The notes under the pieces were generated by a model. The model had not been told where the DNA came from and made no database searches. It was given only the letters and a program-made list of their open reading frames with translations. This document shows positions 8,310-15,154 of a stretch of 15,154 nucleotides of DNA, in pieces. The stretch is from Pseudomonadota bacterium (GTDB lineage: Bacteria > Pseudomonadota > Gammaproteobacteria > PS1 > Pseudothioglobaceae): contig JAHZKM010000030.1 in NCBI GenBank assembly GCA_022600395.1, positions 1 to 15,154 of the forward strand, read 5' to 3'. Numbering within the stretch: position 1 is the stretch's first letter; the number at the start of each line of letters is the position of its first letter. Position numbers and translations under genes: made by a program.

Positions 8310-9014
8310 ATGCAGCGTTCGCTAATCATAGCGGACCTTCACCTTGTTGCAAACGAGGCGGAGAAAAATCAGCTGTTTGAGCAGTTTTGTCAGCAGGCTC
8401 AAAATGCTGATCAAGTCTTTATCTTAGGTGATTTATTCAACACTTGGTTGGGGGATGATTTATCCATGCCTCACTACGTAAAAATTATCACATTACTTAA
8501 AAATTTAAGTCAAAAAACATCAGTTTTGATAATGACTGGCAATCGTGATTTTTTGCTGGCACAAGATTTTGAGCGTCAAACCGGCTGTCAGTTAATTGAT
8601 TCGCCTTATCTGCTAGAAACCAATGATCATCAATATGTACTCACCCATGGCGATGAACTATGTACGGATGATCAATCTTATCAGCAGATGAAATCCATCT
8701 TACAACATCCAATTACAAAGGCTATTTTTGTACGCCTACCTAAAAGGTGGCGCTTAAAATTAAGCGGCCAACTGCGTCAAAAAAGTATTAAAGCCCAACA
8801 AAATAAAACCAAAGAGATTATGGATGTTAATCCGAGTGCGGTCAATGAGTTGATGAAAAAATACCCAAGTTCAGATTTAGTGCATGGACATACACATCGA
8901 CTTAATACTCACGTGGAAAAAACATTTACTCGCTACGTTTTAGGGGATTGGTCTGACACTCAAGGTAATGCGATTGAGATTACAGATCAGCTAAACCGGC
9001 TTGAAATTCGCTGA
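8310..9014 (+). CDS. lpxH: UDP-2,3-diacylglucosamine diphosphatase LpxH
   Basis: LpxH hydrolyses UDP-2,3-diacylglucosamine to lipid X and UMP in the fourth step of lipid A synthesis, at the cytoplasmic face of the inner membrane. The 234 aa fit the family (240 in E. coli). All calcineurin-like metal motifs are present: D9-x-H11 (ADLHL), G40-D41, G76-N77-R78-D79, H112-G113-D114 and H192-G-H194-T-H196. Only four bases separate it from ppiB and no ribosome binding site is visible, so translation is probably coupled. The last 24 bases overlap the end of the convergent RNase II-family gene. The presence of lipid A synthesis confirms a Gram-negative envelope. Confidence 0.95.
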   Translation: MQRSLIIADLHLVANEAEKNQLFEQFCQQAQNADQVFILGDLFNTWLGDDLSMPHYVKIITLLKNLSQKTSVLIMTGNRDFLLAQDFERQTGCQLIDSPYLLETNDHQYVLTHGDELCTDDQSYQQMKSILQHPITKAIFVRLPKRWRLKLSGQLRQKSIKAQQNKTKEIMDVNPSAVNELMKKYPSSDLVHGHTHRLNTHVEKTFTRYVLGDWSDTQGNAIEITDQLNRLEIR

Positions 9015-10802
9015 ACGCTCCATCATATCAACACGTGTCACTTGAAGCATAATTTTATCGTCTTCTTTAGGGATTTGACCTTCCTTGAATTTGATTTGCG
9101 TCATCAGCCCAACTTCAGGAATCATAAATAAAGCTTTATCGCCACGAATATCCACAACAATACCCTCGCCTGTCCAGCTAGGGTTTTGCTTTAAAAATAA
9201 GCACTTGTAATGATCATTACTAAACCTAGTGACTCGACCAACACTGGCTAGTGCATTGTTGTTAATGCCAATAATCTCTTTAACGCGTTTCTTATCAAGT
9301 ATTGGCTTATTAGCAATAAAATTTGACAATTGCTGATGTGCTAATAAATCATAATAACGTCTTAATGGCGAAGTGATTCTTAAGTACGAATTCAAGCCTA
9401 AACCATAATGTGGCAATGGCTTAATAGAAGTTGCGGAGCGTTTAAAAAATTTAATCGCTTTAAACGATTCAGCTGTACTTAAATTGTCTTTTTTGTCTAA
9501 AACTTCTTGTGGGAAATCTCCTTCATCTTGCAAAGCATACGGCATCACAATATCATTTTCTTGTGCAAATTGTGAAATCGCTCGCCCTGCAGTAATCATT
9601 ACTTCTGCAACAAAATCTCGACTCGGACTAGTTTTCTGCGGCTCGATTTGTACCTTTTCATTAATATATCTAACATCAACATTTGGCAGATTTAGACTGA
9701 TTGAGCCACTTTTTTCACGGAACGCTTTATGCTGATCAACAAAAGTTTGGATTTTAATAAAATCCGGATTAATATCTAATTCTTTATCGACTGCTTCATA
9801 CGTGGTATTAGTCACTTTAATAGTACTATGCACAACTTCAATGTTGCTAATCAACCCTTCGTTCATATTAAGGCCGATCGACAAAGCAGGCGAAGTCGCA
9901 TGCTCTCCAAGTGCCAGTGCTTTGGTAATCGAAGTGGGCAGCATATGAATAATTTGCTCTGGCAAGTATAAATTAGAGCCGCGTTCACGAGCGTATTCAT
10001 CTAGCTCAGAGCCTGAATCTACAATGGTAGCTACATCTGCAATATGAATCCACAGTTTGTCGCCATCAACACTAATAGCATCATCTGCATCGTTAGAGCC
10101 TTCGTTATCAATGGCGTAACAGATCATGTGTGTTAAATCAACACGCTCAACTTCTGGCAAACAAACATCCATTTCTTGATCTTCTGGAATGCTAAAACGT
10201 GCTGGATAAGGATTAAAACTATCAGTGAAATAATTAATCTTTAGCAGGAATTTATACGCTGCTTCTTCATTATTTTCAACACCTACATGATCTAAAATTT
10301 TGGCGTGCTTAGATTGATTGAGCGCCACTTTAGCCGCTTCCTGCAAGTATGGAATGTCTTGCTCGTCAAAAGTGTTGTTGTTAAGGTTATCGATACAATG
10401 CTGGAGGCTTTCAGCAGCTAATTTCTCCGCCATACGCTTATCTAAAATACCTTGTACTTGTGCGCTCGGACGCACAAAGACTTGATCTTTTTGCCAGTAA
10501 AAATACAAACCTTCTTCTACTAAAAGGCTGGTGCACCAAGCGCTTTGAGCAGTGTACTCGTCAAATAGCCACTCAGTAATTTCTTGCAAGTCTAAGATTT
10601 CTTCTTGAAATTCATCGAGTACGCTGACATCTGCTTGCGCGCAGGATTCATTCACCGAAGCGAACTCAGGATGAATAAAACGGAAATCTTTTTCCCTGAC
10701 TTTGCGTGTGGTACCGTCTGCAAATTCTAAATCAAATTTGTGAGTCGTGACACTAACTATGCGCGCAGGTTTGCCTTTATAGGCAACCAGTGAATTAACC
10801 AA
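8991..10802 (-). CDS. RNase II-family 3'-5' exoribonuclease
   Basis: A 603-aa protein predicted to degrade single-stranded RNA from the 3' end. An N-terminal small beta domain (residues 1-45, SLVAYKGKPARIVSV) precedes a poorly recognised linker region. The RNB catalytic domain begins near residue 220. It carries the four metal-binding aspartates D232, D238, D240 and D241 (IDNEGSNDADDA), with the same spacing as D201, D207, D209 and D210 of E. coli RNase II. The motif TSPLRRYYDLLAHQQL near its end holds the phosphate-contacting arginines. A C-terminal S1-like domain follows (about 540-603). It is shorter than E. coli RNase II and RNase R, and the N-terminal domain differs from theirs, so I give no symbol. 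The predicted start is TTG at 10802, with no clear ribosome binding site, 12 bases after gcvH. The exact start is uncertain; there is no nearby in-frame ATG. Confidence 0.88.
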   Translation of the reverse strand: MVNSLVAYKGKPARIVSVTTHKFDLEFADGTTRKVREKDFRFIHPEFASVNESCAQADVSVLDEFQEEILDLQEITEWLFDEYTAQSAWCTSLLVEEGLYFYWQKDQVFVRPSAQVQGILDKRMAEKLAAESLQHCIDNLNNNTFDEQDIPYLQEAAKVALNQSKHAKILDHVGVENNEEAAYKFLLKINYFTDSFNPYPARFSIPEDQEMDVCLPEVERVDLTHMICYAIDNEGSNDADDAISVDGDKLWIHIADVATIVDSGSELDEYARERGSNLYLPEQIIHMLPTSITKALALGEHATSPALSIGLNMNEGLISNIEVVHSTIKVTNTTYEAVDKELDINPDFIKIQTFVDQHKAFREKSGSISLNLPNVDVRYINEKVQIEPQKTSPSRDFVAEVMITAGRAISQFAQENDIVMPYALQDEGDFPQEVLDKKDNLSTAESFKAIKFFKRSATSIKPLPHYGLGLNSYLRITSPLRRYYDLLAHQQLSNFIANKPILDKKRVKEIIGINNNALASVGRVTRFSNDHYKCLFLKQNPSWTGEGIVVDIRGDKALFMIPEVGLMTQIKFKEGQIPKEDDKIMLQVTRVDMMERSANFKPV

Positions 10803-10814
10803 GGCTAGTAAGGA

Positions 10815-11189
10815 TTAATCTAGTATTTCAGTGTAATCTTCAGCAGACATTAAATCTTCAATATTATCTGCTTTAAATTTAACCAACCAGCCATCATCAT
10901 AACAACTAGAGTTAACCAATTCAGGCTCGTCTTCTAACACTTCATTAACTTCAACAACTTCAAGATCAGCAGGAGCATACACACCACTCGCCGCTTTAAC
11001 TGATTCAACTACACAAAACTCATCCTCTTGAGAAGCTTCGTCGCCTGCACCTGGCAACTCTACAAAAACCATATCGCCTAATAGTGCCTGAGCATGATCA
11101 GTAACACCCATCGTATAAGTGCCGTCACCGTTATCTAAAATCCACTCGTGGGTCTCGGTATATTGTCTGTCGTCTCTTACTTCACTCAT
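10815..11189 (-). CDS. gcvH: Glycine cleavage system H protein
   Basis: GcvH is the lipoyl carrier that shuttles the aminomethyl intermediate between the P, T and L proteins of glycine cleavage. The 124 aa align over their whole length with E. coli GcvH as I recall it. The lipoylated lysine is K65 in [10 protein letters not shown]. Other family features are YTETHEW (10-16), [20 protein letters not shown] (27-46) and the conserved [12 protein letters not shown] near the end. The ATG at 11189 is the family start. A GAGG sits immediately before it, unusually close, so the ribosome binding site may be suboptimal. It lies 148 bases downstream of gcvT, across a palindromic element. No gcvP gene is present in the window. 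Confidence 0.96.
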   Translation of the reverse strand: MSEVRDDRQYTETHEWILDNGDGTYTMGVTDHAQALLGDMVFVELPGAGDEASQEDEFCVVESVKAASGVYAPADLEVVEVNEVLEDEPELVNSSCYDDGWLVKFKADNIEDLMSAEDYTEILD

Positions 11190-11214
11190 CCTCTTTACTG
11201 CATCATTCCCCTTT

Positions 11215-11293
11215 CTACTGCGTTAAATTTTCAAAATACTCAGTTATGTAAATCAGCTACACGCTTTCGTATTTTTGAAAATTTGCCTTGTAG
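11215..11293. repeat. 79-bp imperfect palindromic element between gcvT and gcvH
   Basis: Outer ends CTACTGCG and CCTTGTAG are partly complementary (CTAC/GTAG). Inside them, AAATTTTCAAAATAC (11225-11239) pairs with GTATTTTTGAAAATTT (11269-11284), with one bulged T, around a loop of about 29 bases. No T-run follows on either side, so it is not an ordinary terminator. It could be a dispersed palindromic repeat of the small MITE-like kind or a leader structure of gcvH. Confidence 0.7.
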
Positions 11294-11337
11294 AAAAGAA
11301 AAATACTTGCAAACTCCTGTTAATTAATAATATTTTT

Positions 11338-12414
11338 CTAAACTAAAACTTTGCCATTTCTGACAAATGGTGGTTTAACTATTTTAGCTGAAACCAATTT
11401 ATTTCGTATCTCAATTTCACACGATCCTGTTGCACCCATTGGCACCCTTGCCAAGGCAATCGCCTTGCCCATTGTCGGTGAAAAAGATCCTGAAGTTACC
11501 TCGCCATTGCCTAAGCTAGTCACCACTTTCTGATGATCACGAATCACACCTTTGCCTTCTAATATCAAGCCAACAATGGTTTGCTTAACACCTTCATCTC
11601 TTAATGCCTCTAGTGCATCGCGACCAACAAAACGTCTCTCTTCATTGGATAAATCCACTGTCCAAGTGAGTGCCGCCTCAAGTGGCGATATATTTTCATT
11701 CATTTCTGAACCATACAAACTCATACCCGCTTCTAGACGCAAAGTATCACGAGCACCAAGTCCACAAGGCTTAACGCCTGCTTCAAGTAACATTTTCCAC
11801 GTGAATTCTGCTGACTTTTCAGGCAACATAATCTCAAATCCATCTTCACCTGTATAACCTGTACGAGCAATAAATAACCCGCCTAAACTAGCCGCATTAA
11901 AGGGCTTTAATTCACCAGCCAGTTCCTCAACGCCCGGCATCGCTTCGAAAACTTTTTCGCGTGCATTTGGCCCTTGAACGGCGATCATTGCCAAATCAAA
12001 CTTAGGCTCAACACTCACATCAAAACCTTGCGCTTGAGTGTTAATCCAGGCAATATCTTTCTCAGTGGTGCCTGCGTTAATAACCATACGATAATCTTGT
12101 TCATTTAAATAATAAACAATCAAATCATCAACCACGCCACCAGTCTCATTTAACATACAGCTGTACAACGCTTTACCCTCGGTCTTTAGCTTGTCTACAT
12201 CATTAGCGATCAATATTTTCAAAAACGCTTTAGCTTGAACACCCTTAAAATCAACAACCGTCATATGAGAGACGTCAAACATACCTACATTCTGTCGAAC
12301 TTGGTGATGCTCTTCAATTTGAGAGCCGTAATTAAGTGGCATTTCCCAGCCACCAAAATCTACCATTTTTCCACCTGCATCAACGTGCGCCTGAAATAAA
12401 GGGGTATGTTTCAT
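11338..12414 (-). CDS. gcvT: Aminomethyltransferase (glycine cleavage T protein)
   Basis: GcvT releases ammonia from the aminomethyl group on lipoyl-GcvH and passes the one-carbon unit to tetrahydrofolate, giving 5,10-methylene-THF. The 358 aa match the usual length. Visible family motifs are [17 protein letters not shown] (10-26), DVSHM (47-51), [12 protein letters not shown] with the catalytic aspartate D97, [10 protein letters not shown] (186-195) and [14 protein letters not shown] (218-231). The C-terminal beta-barrel ends in [12 protein letters not shown]. The ribosome binding site AGGAG overlaps the stop codon of the preceding yciB gene, which ties it to that operon. The P protein is not encoded here and must lie elsewhere if the system works. 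Confidence 0.97.
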   Translation of the reverse strand: MKHTPLFQAHVDAGGKMVDFGGWEMPLNYGSQIEEHHQVRQNVGMFDVSHMTVVDFKGVQAKAFLKILIANDVDKLKTEGKALYSCMLNETGGVVDDLIVYYLNEQDYRMVINAGTTEKDIAWINTQAQGFDVSVEPKFDLAMIAVQGPNAREKVFEAMPGVEELAGELKPFNAASLGGLFIARTGYTGEDGFEIMLPEKSAEFTWKMLLEAGVKPCGLGARDTLRLEAGMSLYGSEMNENISPLEAALTWTVDLSNEERRFVGRDALEALRDEGVKQTIVGLILEGKGVIRDHQKVVTSLGNGEVTSGSFSPTMGKAIALARVPMGATGSCEIEIRNKLVSAKIVKPPFVRNGKVLV

Positions 12415-12423
12415 AAAACTCTC

Positions 12424-13071
12424 CTAGTGCTCTTGTTTGCTATATTTACTGATCATGATTACTGTAACAATGATCAGAATAAAAGTAAGACCCATCGTGC
12501 CAAATAATTTGAAATTCACCCATGATTCTTCAGTTTGTTGAGCGATAAAACAAAGCTGTTCTGCAGAGGTGGTTACGCAATCTAGCTCTGTTAATTCAAT
12601 TTTTGGATCTAATTCAGTTGCACCAAATAAAGCCTCCCTTGTCTTTAATGCAGCGTCAACATAATAAGAGTTAACTATGGCGATACCAACAAACCCGAGT
12701 CCCCAAAGCCACGTCAACTGATTCCAAACTTGAGATGGCAACTCCAACTCCTTTCCCAGCATACGCTGAAGTAAGGTCTTTTCGCCAATCCACATACTAA
12801 ATATTAATACTAAGGCAAAGACAACATACAGCACGCTAACCTTCCACATAATAAATGCAGGATCTTTAACAGCTAATGTAATACCACCAAACACTACCAA
12901 CAAGCCAAAAGTAATAATATGTGATTTTTCAAACTTTCCCGTTTGCAAGCGAGAAATAGCCATTTGTATTGCAGTTGCGCCAATCATGGCATAAATAGCC
13001 GCATAAAGACCCATGGTCTTGTAAACAATGAAAAACAGCGCAATTGGGAAAAAATCAAGTAAAAATTTCAT
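12424..13071 (-). CDS. yciB: Inner-membrane septation protein A (YciB/IspZ family)
   Basis: A polytopic inner-membrane protein of the YciB family, linked in other bacteria to intracellular septation and envelope integrity. Its biochemical role is unclear. The N-terminus KFLLDFFPIALFFIVYK and ATAIQMAISR are diagnostic, as are GEKTLLQRMLGKELELPSQVW (96-116) and ESWVNFKLFGTMGLTF (182-197). About five hydrophobic segments are visible. At 215 aa it is longer than the roughly 180-aa E. coli form. The extra length is a polar stretch around residues 140-182 between two helices, with cysteines C165 and C174. It starts three bases after the PP0621-type gene and overlaps the gcvT ribosome binding site, so the three genes form an operon. 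Confidence 0.93.
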   Translation of the reverse strand: MKFLLDFFPIALFFIVYKTMGLYAAIYAMIGATAIQMAISRLQTGKFEKSHIITFGLLVVFGGITLAVKDPAFIMWKVSVLYVVFALVLIFSMWIGEKTLLQRMLGKELELPSQVWNQLTWLWGLGFVGIAIVNSYYVDAALKTREALFGATELDPKIELTELDCVTTSAEQLCFIAQQTEESWVNFKLFGTMGLTFILIIVTVIMISKYSKQEH

Positions 13072-13074
13072 AAA

Positions 13075-13284
13075 CTACCTTAAACATTTTTTAGAACAAA
13101 AAACCTGTCCATTTTGAATAATCGCTTCATTTTCAGGAATATGCGTTTTGCAGACATCACAAGAAAGCATCTTATTAGTTGTCGGTTGAGCAAGATTGTT
13201 ATTGGGTGTTTTTCTAAATTTCCGCCACACACTAATGCCCAGCCAAACAATCAAAACAATAATAATTAGTTTAATAATTCCCAT
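13075..13284 (-). CDS. PP0621-type small membrane zinc-finger protein
   Basis: A 69-aa protein with an N-terminal membrane helix (residues 2-19) and a basic stretch RKFRK that suggests the rest is cytoplasmic. A short linker is followed by a treble-clef-like zinc finger with C42 and C45 (CDVC) and C63 and C67 (CSKKC). This layout matches the PP0621 family, which often precedes regulatory or envelope genes and has no assigned function. It is first in the PP0621-yciB-gcvT operon, with only three bases before yciB. An AAGG-containing sequence lies a short distance before the ATG. Confidence 0.8.
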   Translation of the reverse strand: MGIIKLIIIVLIVWLGISVWRKFRKTPNNNLAQPTTNKMLSCDVCKTHIPENEAIIQNGQVFCSKKCLR

Positions 13285-13323
13285 AAAATCCGACCTTAAA
13301 AAAATAGAATTTTACCAATGCTT

Positions 13324-13353
13324 AGTATATAATTGCTTCTTTTTAATGTGTCT
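13324..13353 (-). promoter_or_regulatory. Predicted promoter of the PP0621-yciB-gcvT operon
   Basis: On the minus strand TAGACA (13353 to 13348) is followed after 18 bases by TATACT (13329 to 13324). Transcription would begin about 30 bases before the first ATG. It overlaps the predicted promoter of the divergent tRNA-Leu gene. Confidence 0.45.
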
Positions 13354-13361
13354 AATAATAA
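13333..13361 (+). promoter_or_regulatory. Predicted promoter of tRNA-Leu
   Basis: TTGCTT (13333-13338), 17 bases of spacer and TAATAA (13356-13361) lie just before the tRNA, whose mature 5' end is 14 bases downstream. The hexamers are imperfect and the region is AT-rich. Confidence 0.4.
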
Positions 13362-13374
13362 TTACACAATTTCT

Positions 13375-13461
13375 GCCCGGGTGGTGAAATTGGTAGACAC
13401 ACAGGACTTAAAATCCTGCGCCTTCACGGGCGTGCCGGTTCGATTCCGGCCCCGGGCACCA
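13375..13461 (+). tRNA. tRNA-Leu (anticodon UAA)
   Basis: This is an 87-base class II tRNA with the CCA end encoded. The acceptor stem is GCCCGGG (13375-13381) with CCCGGGC (13451-13457), followed by ACCA. The anticodon stem is CAGGA (13402-13406) with TCCTG (13414-13418), and the loop CTTAAAA carries TAA at 13409-13411. A long variable arm (around CGCCTTCACGGGCG) and the T-loop GGTTCGATTCC complete it. It reads UUA, and by wobble UUG, codons. Confidence 0.97.
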
Positions 13462-13468
13462 TCTTCTT

Positions 13469-13500
13469 AAAAAAAGACTTCTTTTGAAGTCTTTTTTTTT
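13469..13500 (+). terminator. Terminator of tRNA-Leu
   Basis: A stem AGACTTC (13475-13481)/GAAGTCT (13486-13492) with a TTTT loop is extended by A/T pairing (13469-13474 with 13493-13498). It ends in nine T. It lies eight bases after the tRNA. Confidence 0.9.
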
Positions 13501-13570
13501 CTCAAAAACCTTATAAAGTTAGGTCTTTCTTCAAATCTAATCACCATTATCTTGCGATAAAATATTGATT

Positions 13571-15154
13571 ATGAAAAATGATAATATTCAACAAAAAATT
13601 TCAACACTTGATGAGCTTTCTAAATTCGTCGATTACTCATTTATTAAAACATTAAATCGTGATCCAGAATCAAAAGAAAACGGCATTGATCATGATCCAA
13701 GGCAAGTTTCAAGTGGTCATTATGTTGCGGTTAATCCGACACCGATTAACAACCCTGAGTATATCGCGCATAGCAGCATTTTGTTTAATGAGCTTGGCTT
13801 ATCAGATAAGTTAGTTAACGATAATGGTTTTATAAAGCTATTTTCTGGCGATGCCTCTAGTGCGCCAAAACCAATGCATACTTATGGCTGGGCAACAGGC
13901 TATGCATTATCCATATTTGGCACTGAATATTTTCAGCAATGTCCGTTTCAGAATGGCAACGGTTATGGTGATGGGCGGGCAATATCAGTACTCGAGGCGG
14001 TCATTAACAACCAGCGCTGGGAAATGCAGCTAAAAGGGAGTGGGCGCACACCATATTGTCGTGGCGGAGATGGTCGAGCAGTTCTAAGGTCTAGTGTTCG
14101 AGAGTTTTTGGCGCAAGAACATATGCATGCACTTGGCGTGCCAACTTCAAGATCATTATGCTTATATGTCTCTAAAACTCAAAGAGTCAATCGACCTTGG
14201 TACTCTATGGATTCACATTCAAAAGATCCTGATATTACACTATCAGATCCAGTAGCCATCTCAACTCGAGTTGCACCATCATTTATTCGAGTTGGGCAAT
14301 TAGAGCTATTCGCAAGGCGTGCTCGTAAAAAAGAACACCCAAATGCTTTAAAAGAGCTGGAAATGATTTTTACACACTTGATTGATAGAGACTATGCCAA
14401 TGTAATTACTCTAGAATCACCATTAGACGAGAAGCTATTACAACTTGCTGAGGCGTTTCAAAAACGACTAACATCACTAGTGGCTAACTGGATTAGAGTT
14501 GGCTATTGTCAAGGAAACTTTAATAGTGATAATTGTGCTGCTGGTGGCTTTACCCTGGACTATGGTCCCTTTGGATTTTGCGATGAATTTAATCCAGGAT
14601 TTCAATCATGGACAGGTGGTGGTGATCATTTTGCTTTTTTTAATCAACCAATTGCCGCAGAGAAAAATTTCCAAATGTTTTGCAAATCCATTGAGCCATT
14701 AGTCGCTGATCAGCCAAAAGCACTTAATAAACTTAATGAAATTAAAAGTAATTTTCCAAAAGCCATGAGAGATAAGATGGAAAAAATGTGGGCCTCTAAA
14801 TTAGGTCTTGCATACTATGATGATGAACTATTTAGGGAATTGGTTGCTCTTATGCACCATAGCCAAGTTGATTACACCCTCTTCTTTCGTGAGCTTTCAA
14901 CACTGCCTAACAATACTGAATCGATTAAGAGTAGCTTTTATAAAGACAATCTATCAGAGCAAGTTATTCAACTTTGGTCAAACTGGTTAAAAAAATGGCG
15001 ATTAATTGCATCTGAAAAAGATAACTTAAACACATTAGGCGTTAAATCACTCGATGAGTTATCAGACAATATGAACAAGGTTAATCCAAAATATATATTA
15101 AGAGAGTGGTTTTTAATGCCTGCTTACCAGCAAGCTGCCAATCAAAATTACCAG
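13571..15154 (+). CDS. selO: SelO/YdiU-family protein adenylyltransferase, partial (3' end outside the window)
   Basis: SelO has an atypical kinase fold that transfers AMP from ATP to Ser, Thr or Tyr of target proteins; in bacteria it has been tied to redox stress. The first 528 codons are present and the frame is open to the window edge. Motifs in order are [33 protein letters not shown], the nucleotide-binding [20 protein letters not shown] with K155, REFL with E178, [18 protein letters not shown], then N318-S-D320-N321 and D330-Y-G-P-F-G. K155, E178, D320, N321 and D330 match in order and spacing K113, E136, D252, N253 and D262 of Pseudomonas SelO as I recall them. The usual HGVMNTDN is QGNFNSDN here. 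The C-terminal Cys-x-x-Cys or selenocysteine motif lies beyond the window. It follows the tRNA-Leu terminator by 70 bases, with no clear ribosome binding site. Confidence 0.92.
   Translation, partial: MKNDNIQQKISTLDELSKFVDYSFIKTLNRDPESKENGIDHDPRQVSSGHYVAVNPTPINNPEYIAHSSILFNELGLSDKLVNDNGFIKLFSGDASSAPKPMHTYGWATGYALSIFGTEYFQQCPFQNGNGYGDGRAISVLEAVINNQRWEMQLKGSGRTPYCRGGDGRAVLRSSVREFLAQEHMHALGVPTSRSLCLYVSKTQRVNRPWYSMDSHSKDPDITLSDPVAISTRVAPSFIRVGQLELFARRARKKEHPNALKELEMIFTHLIDRDYANVITLESPLDEKLLQLAEAFQKRLTSLVANWIRVGYCQGNFNSDNCAAGGFTLDYGPFGFCDEFNPGFQSWTGGGDHFAFFNQPIAAEKNFQMFCKSIEPLVADQPKALNKLNEIKSNFPKAMRDKMEKMWASKLGLAYYDDELFRELVALMHHSQVDYTLFFRELSTLPNNTESIKSSFYKDNLSEQVIQLWSNWLKKWRLIASEKDNLNTLGVKSLDELSDNMNKVNPKYILREWFLMPAYQQAANQNYQ

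Noticed and set aside
13196..13387. 63-codon plus-strand frame opposite the PP0621-type gene
   Set aside because: It is antisense to a recognisable zinc-finger gene and runs through the promoter region into the tRNA-Leu gene.
13375..13570. tRNA-Leu as an integration site for a mobile island
   Set aside because: No integrase and no repeated 3' tRNA fragment is seen. The tRNA is followed by its own terminator and a conserved selO gene.

Overview
The window is an AT-rich stretch of a bacterial chromosome carrying mostly core genes. The proteins (GMP synthase, TadA, LpxH, YciB/septation protein A, a PP0621-type zinc-finger protein, an RNase II-family enzyme) and the ppiB-lpxH adjacency, also found in E. 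coli, point to a Gram-negative gammaproteobacterium. The low GC and overall protein character remind me of the SUP05/Thioglobus sulfur oxidisers and mussel thiotrophic symbionts. That assignment is an impression and was not tested by any search.

Layout. (1) 43-2436, plus strand: guaA, a small two-helix membrane protein, and tadA; purine nucleotide and tRNA modification functions. (2) 2482-5048, plus strand: a cell-surface pair, namely a trimeric autotransporter-like adhesin with twelve regular 17-residue head repeats, and a Wzz-type polysaccharide chain-length regulator carrying an (AAC)12 microsatellite. (3) 5049-5351: a gene-free gap with a strong bidirectional terminator and two further inverted repeats. 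(4) 5352-7705, minus strand: rplU-rpmA, a terminator, then fabD-fabG (fatty acid synthesis) without the usual acpP/fabF/fabH partners. (5) 7820-9014, plus strand: ppiB-lpxH, divergent from rplU across a short region with promoter-like hexamers on both strands. (6) 8991-13284, minus strand: PP0621-type protein, yciB, gcvT, gcvH and an RNase II-family gene. The last overlaps lpxH tail-to-tail by 24 bp, and an approximately 79-bp palindromic element separates gcvT from gcvH. (7) 13375-15154, plus strand: tRNA-Leu(UAA) with its terminator, then a SelO (YdiU) protein adenylyltransferase that runs off the right edge.

Functionally the window is housekeeping: nucleotide synthesis, translation, lipid and lipid A synthesis, the glycine cleavage T and H proteins, and RNA decay. 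One accessory surface module (adhesin plus Wzz) is inserted in it. I see no CRISPR array, transposase, integrase, toxin-antitoxin pair or recognisable defence system. The most notable items are the adhesin/Wzz pair with its two kinds of repeat, the palindromic intergenic elements, and the SelO homologue with an altered active-site motif. None amounts to a demonstrably new system.
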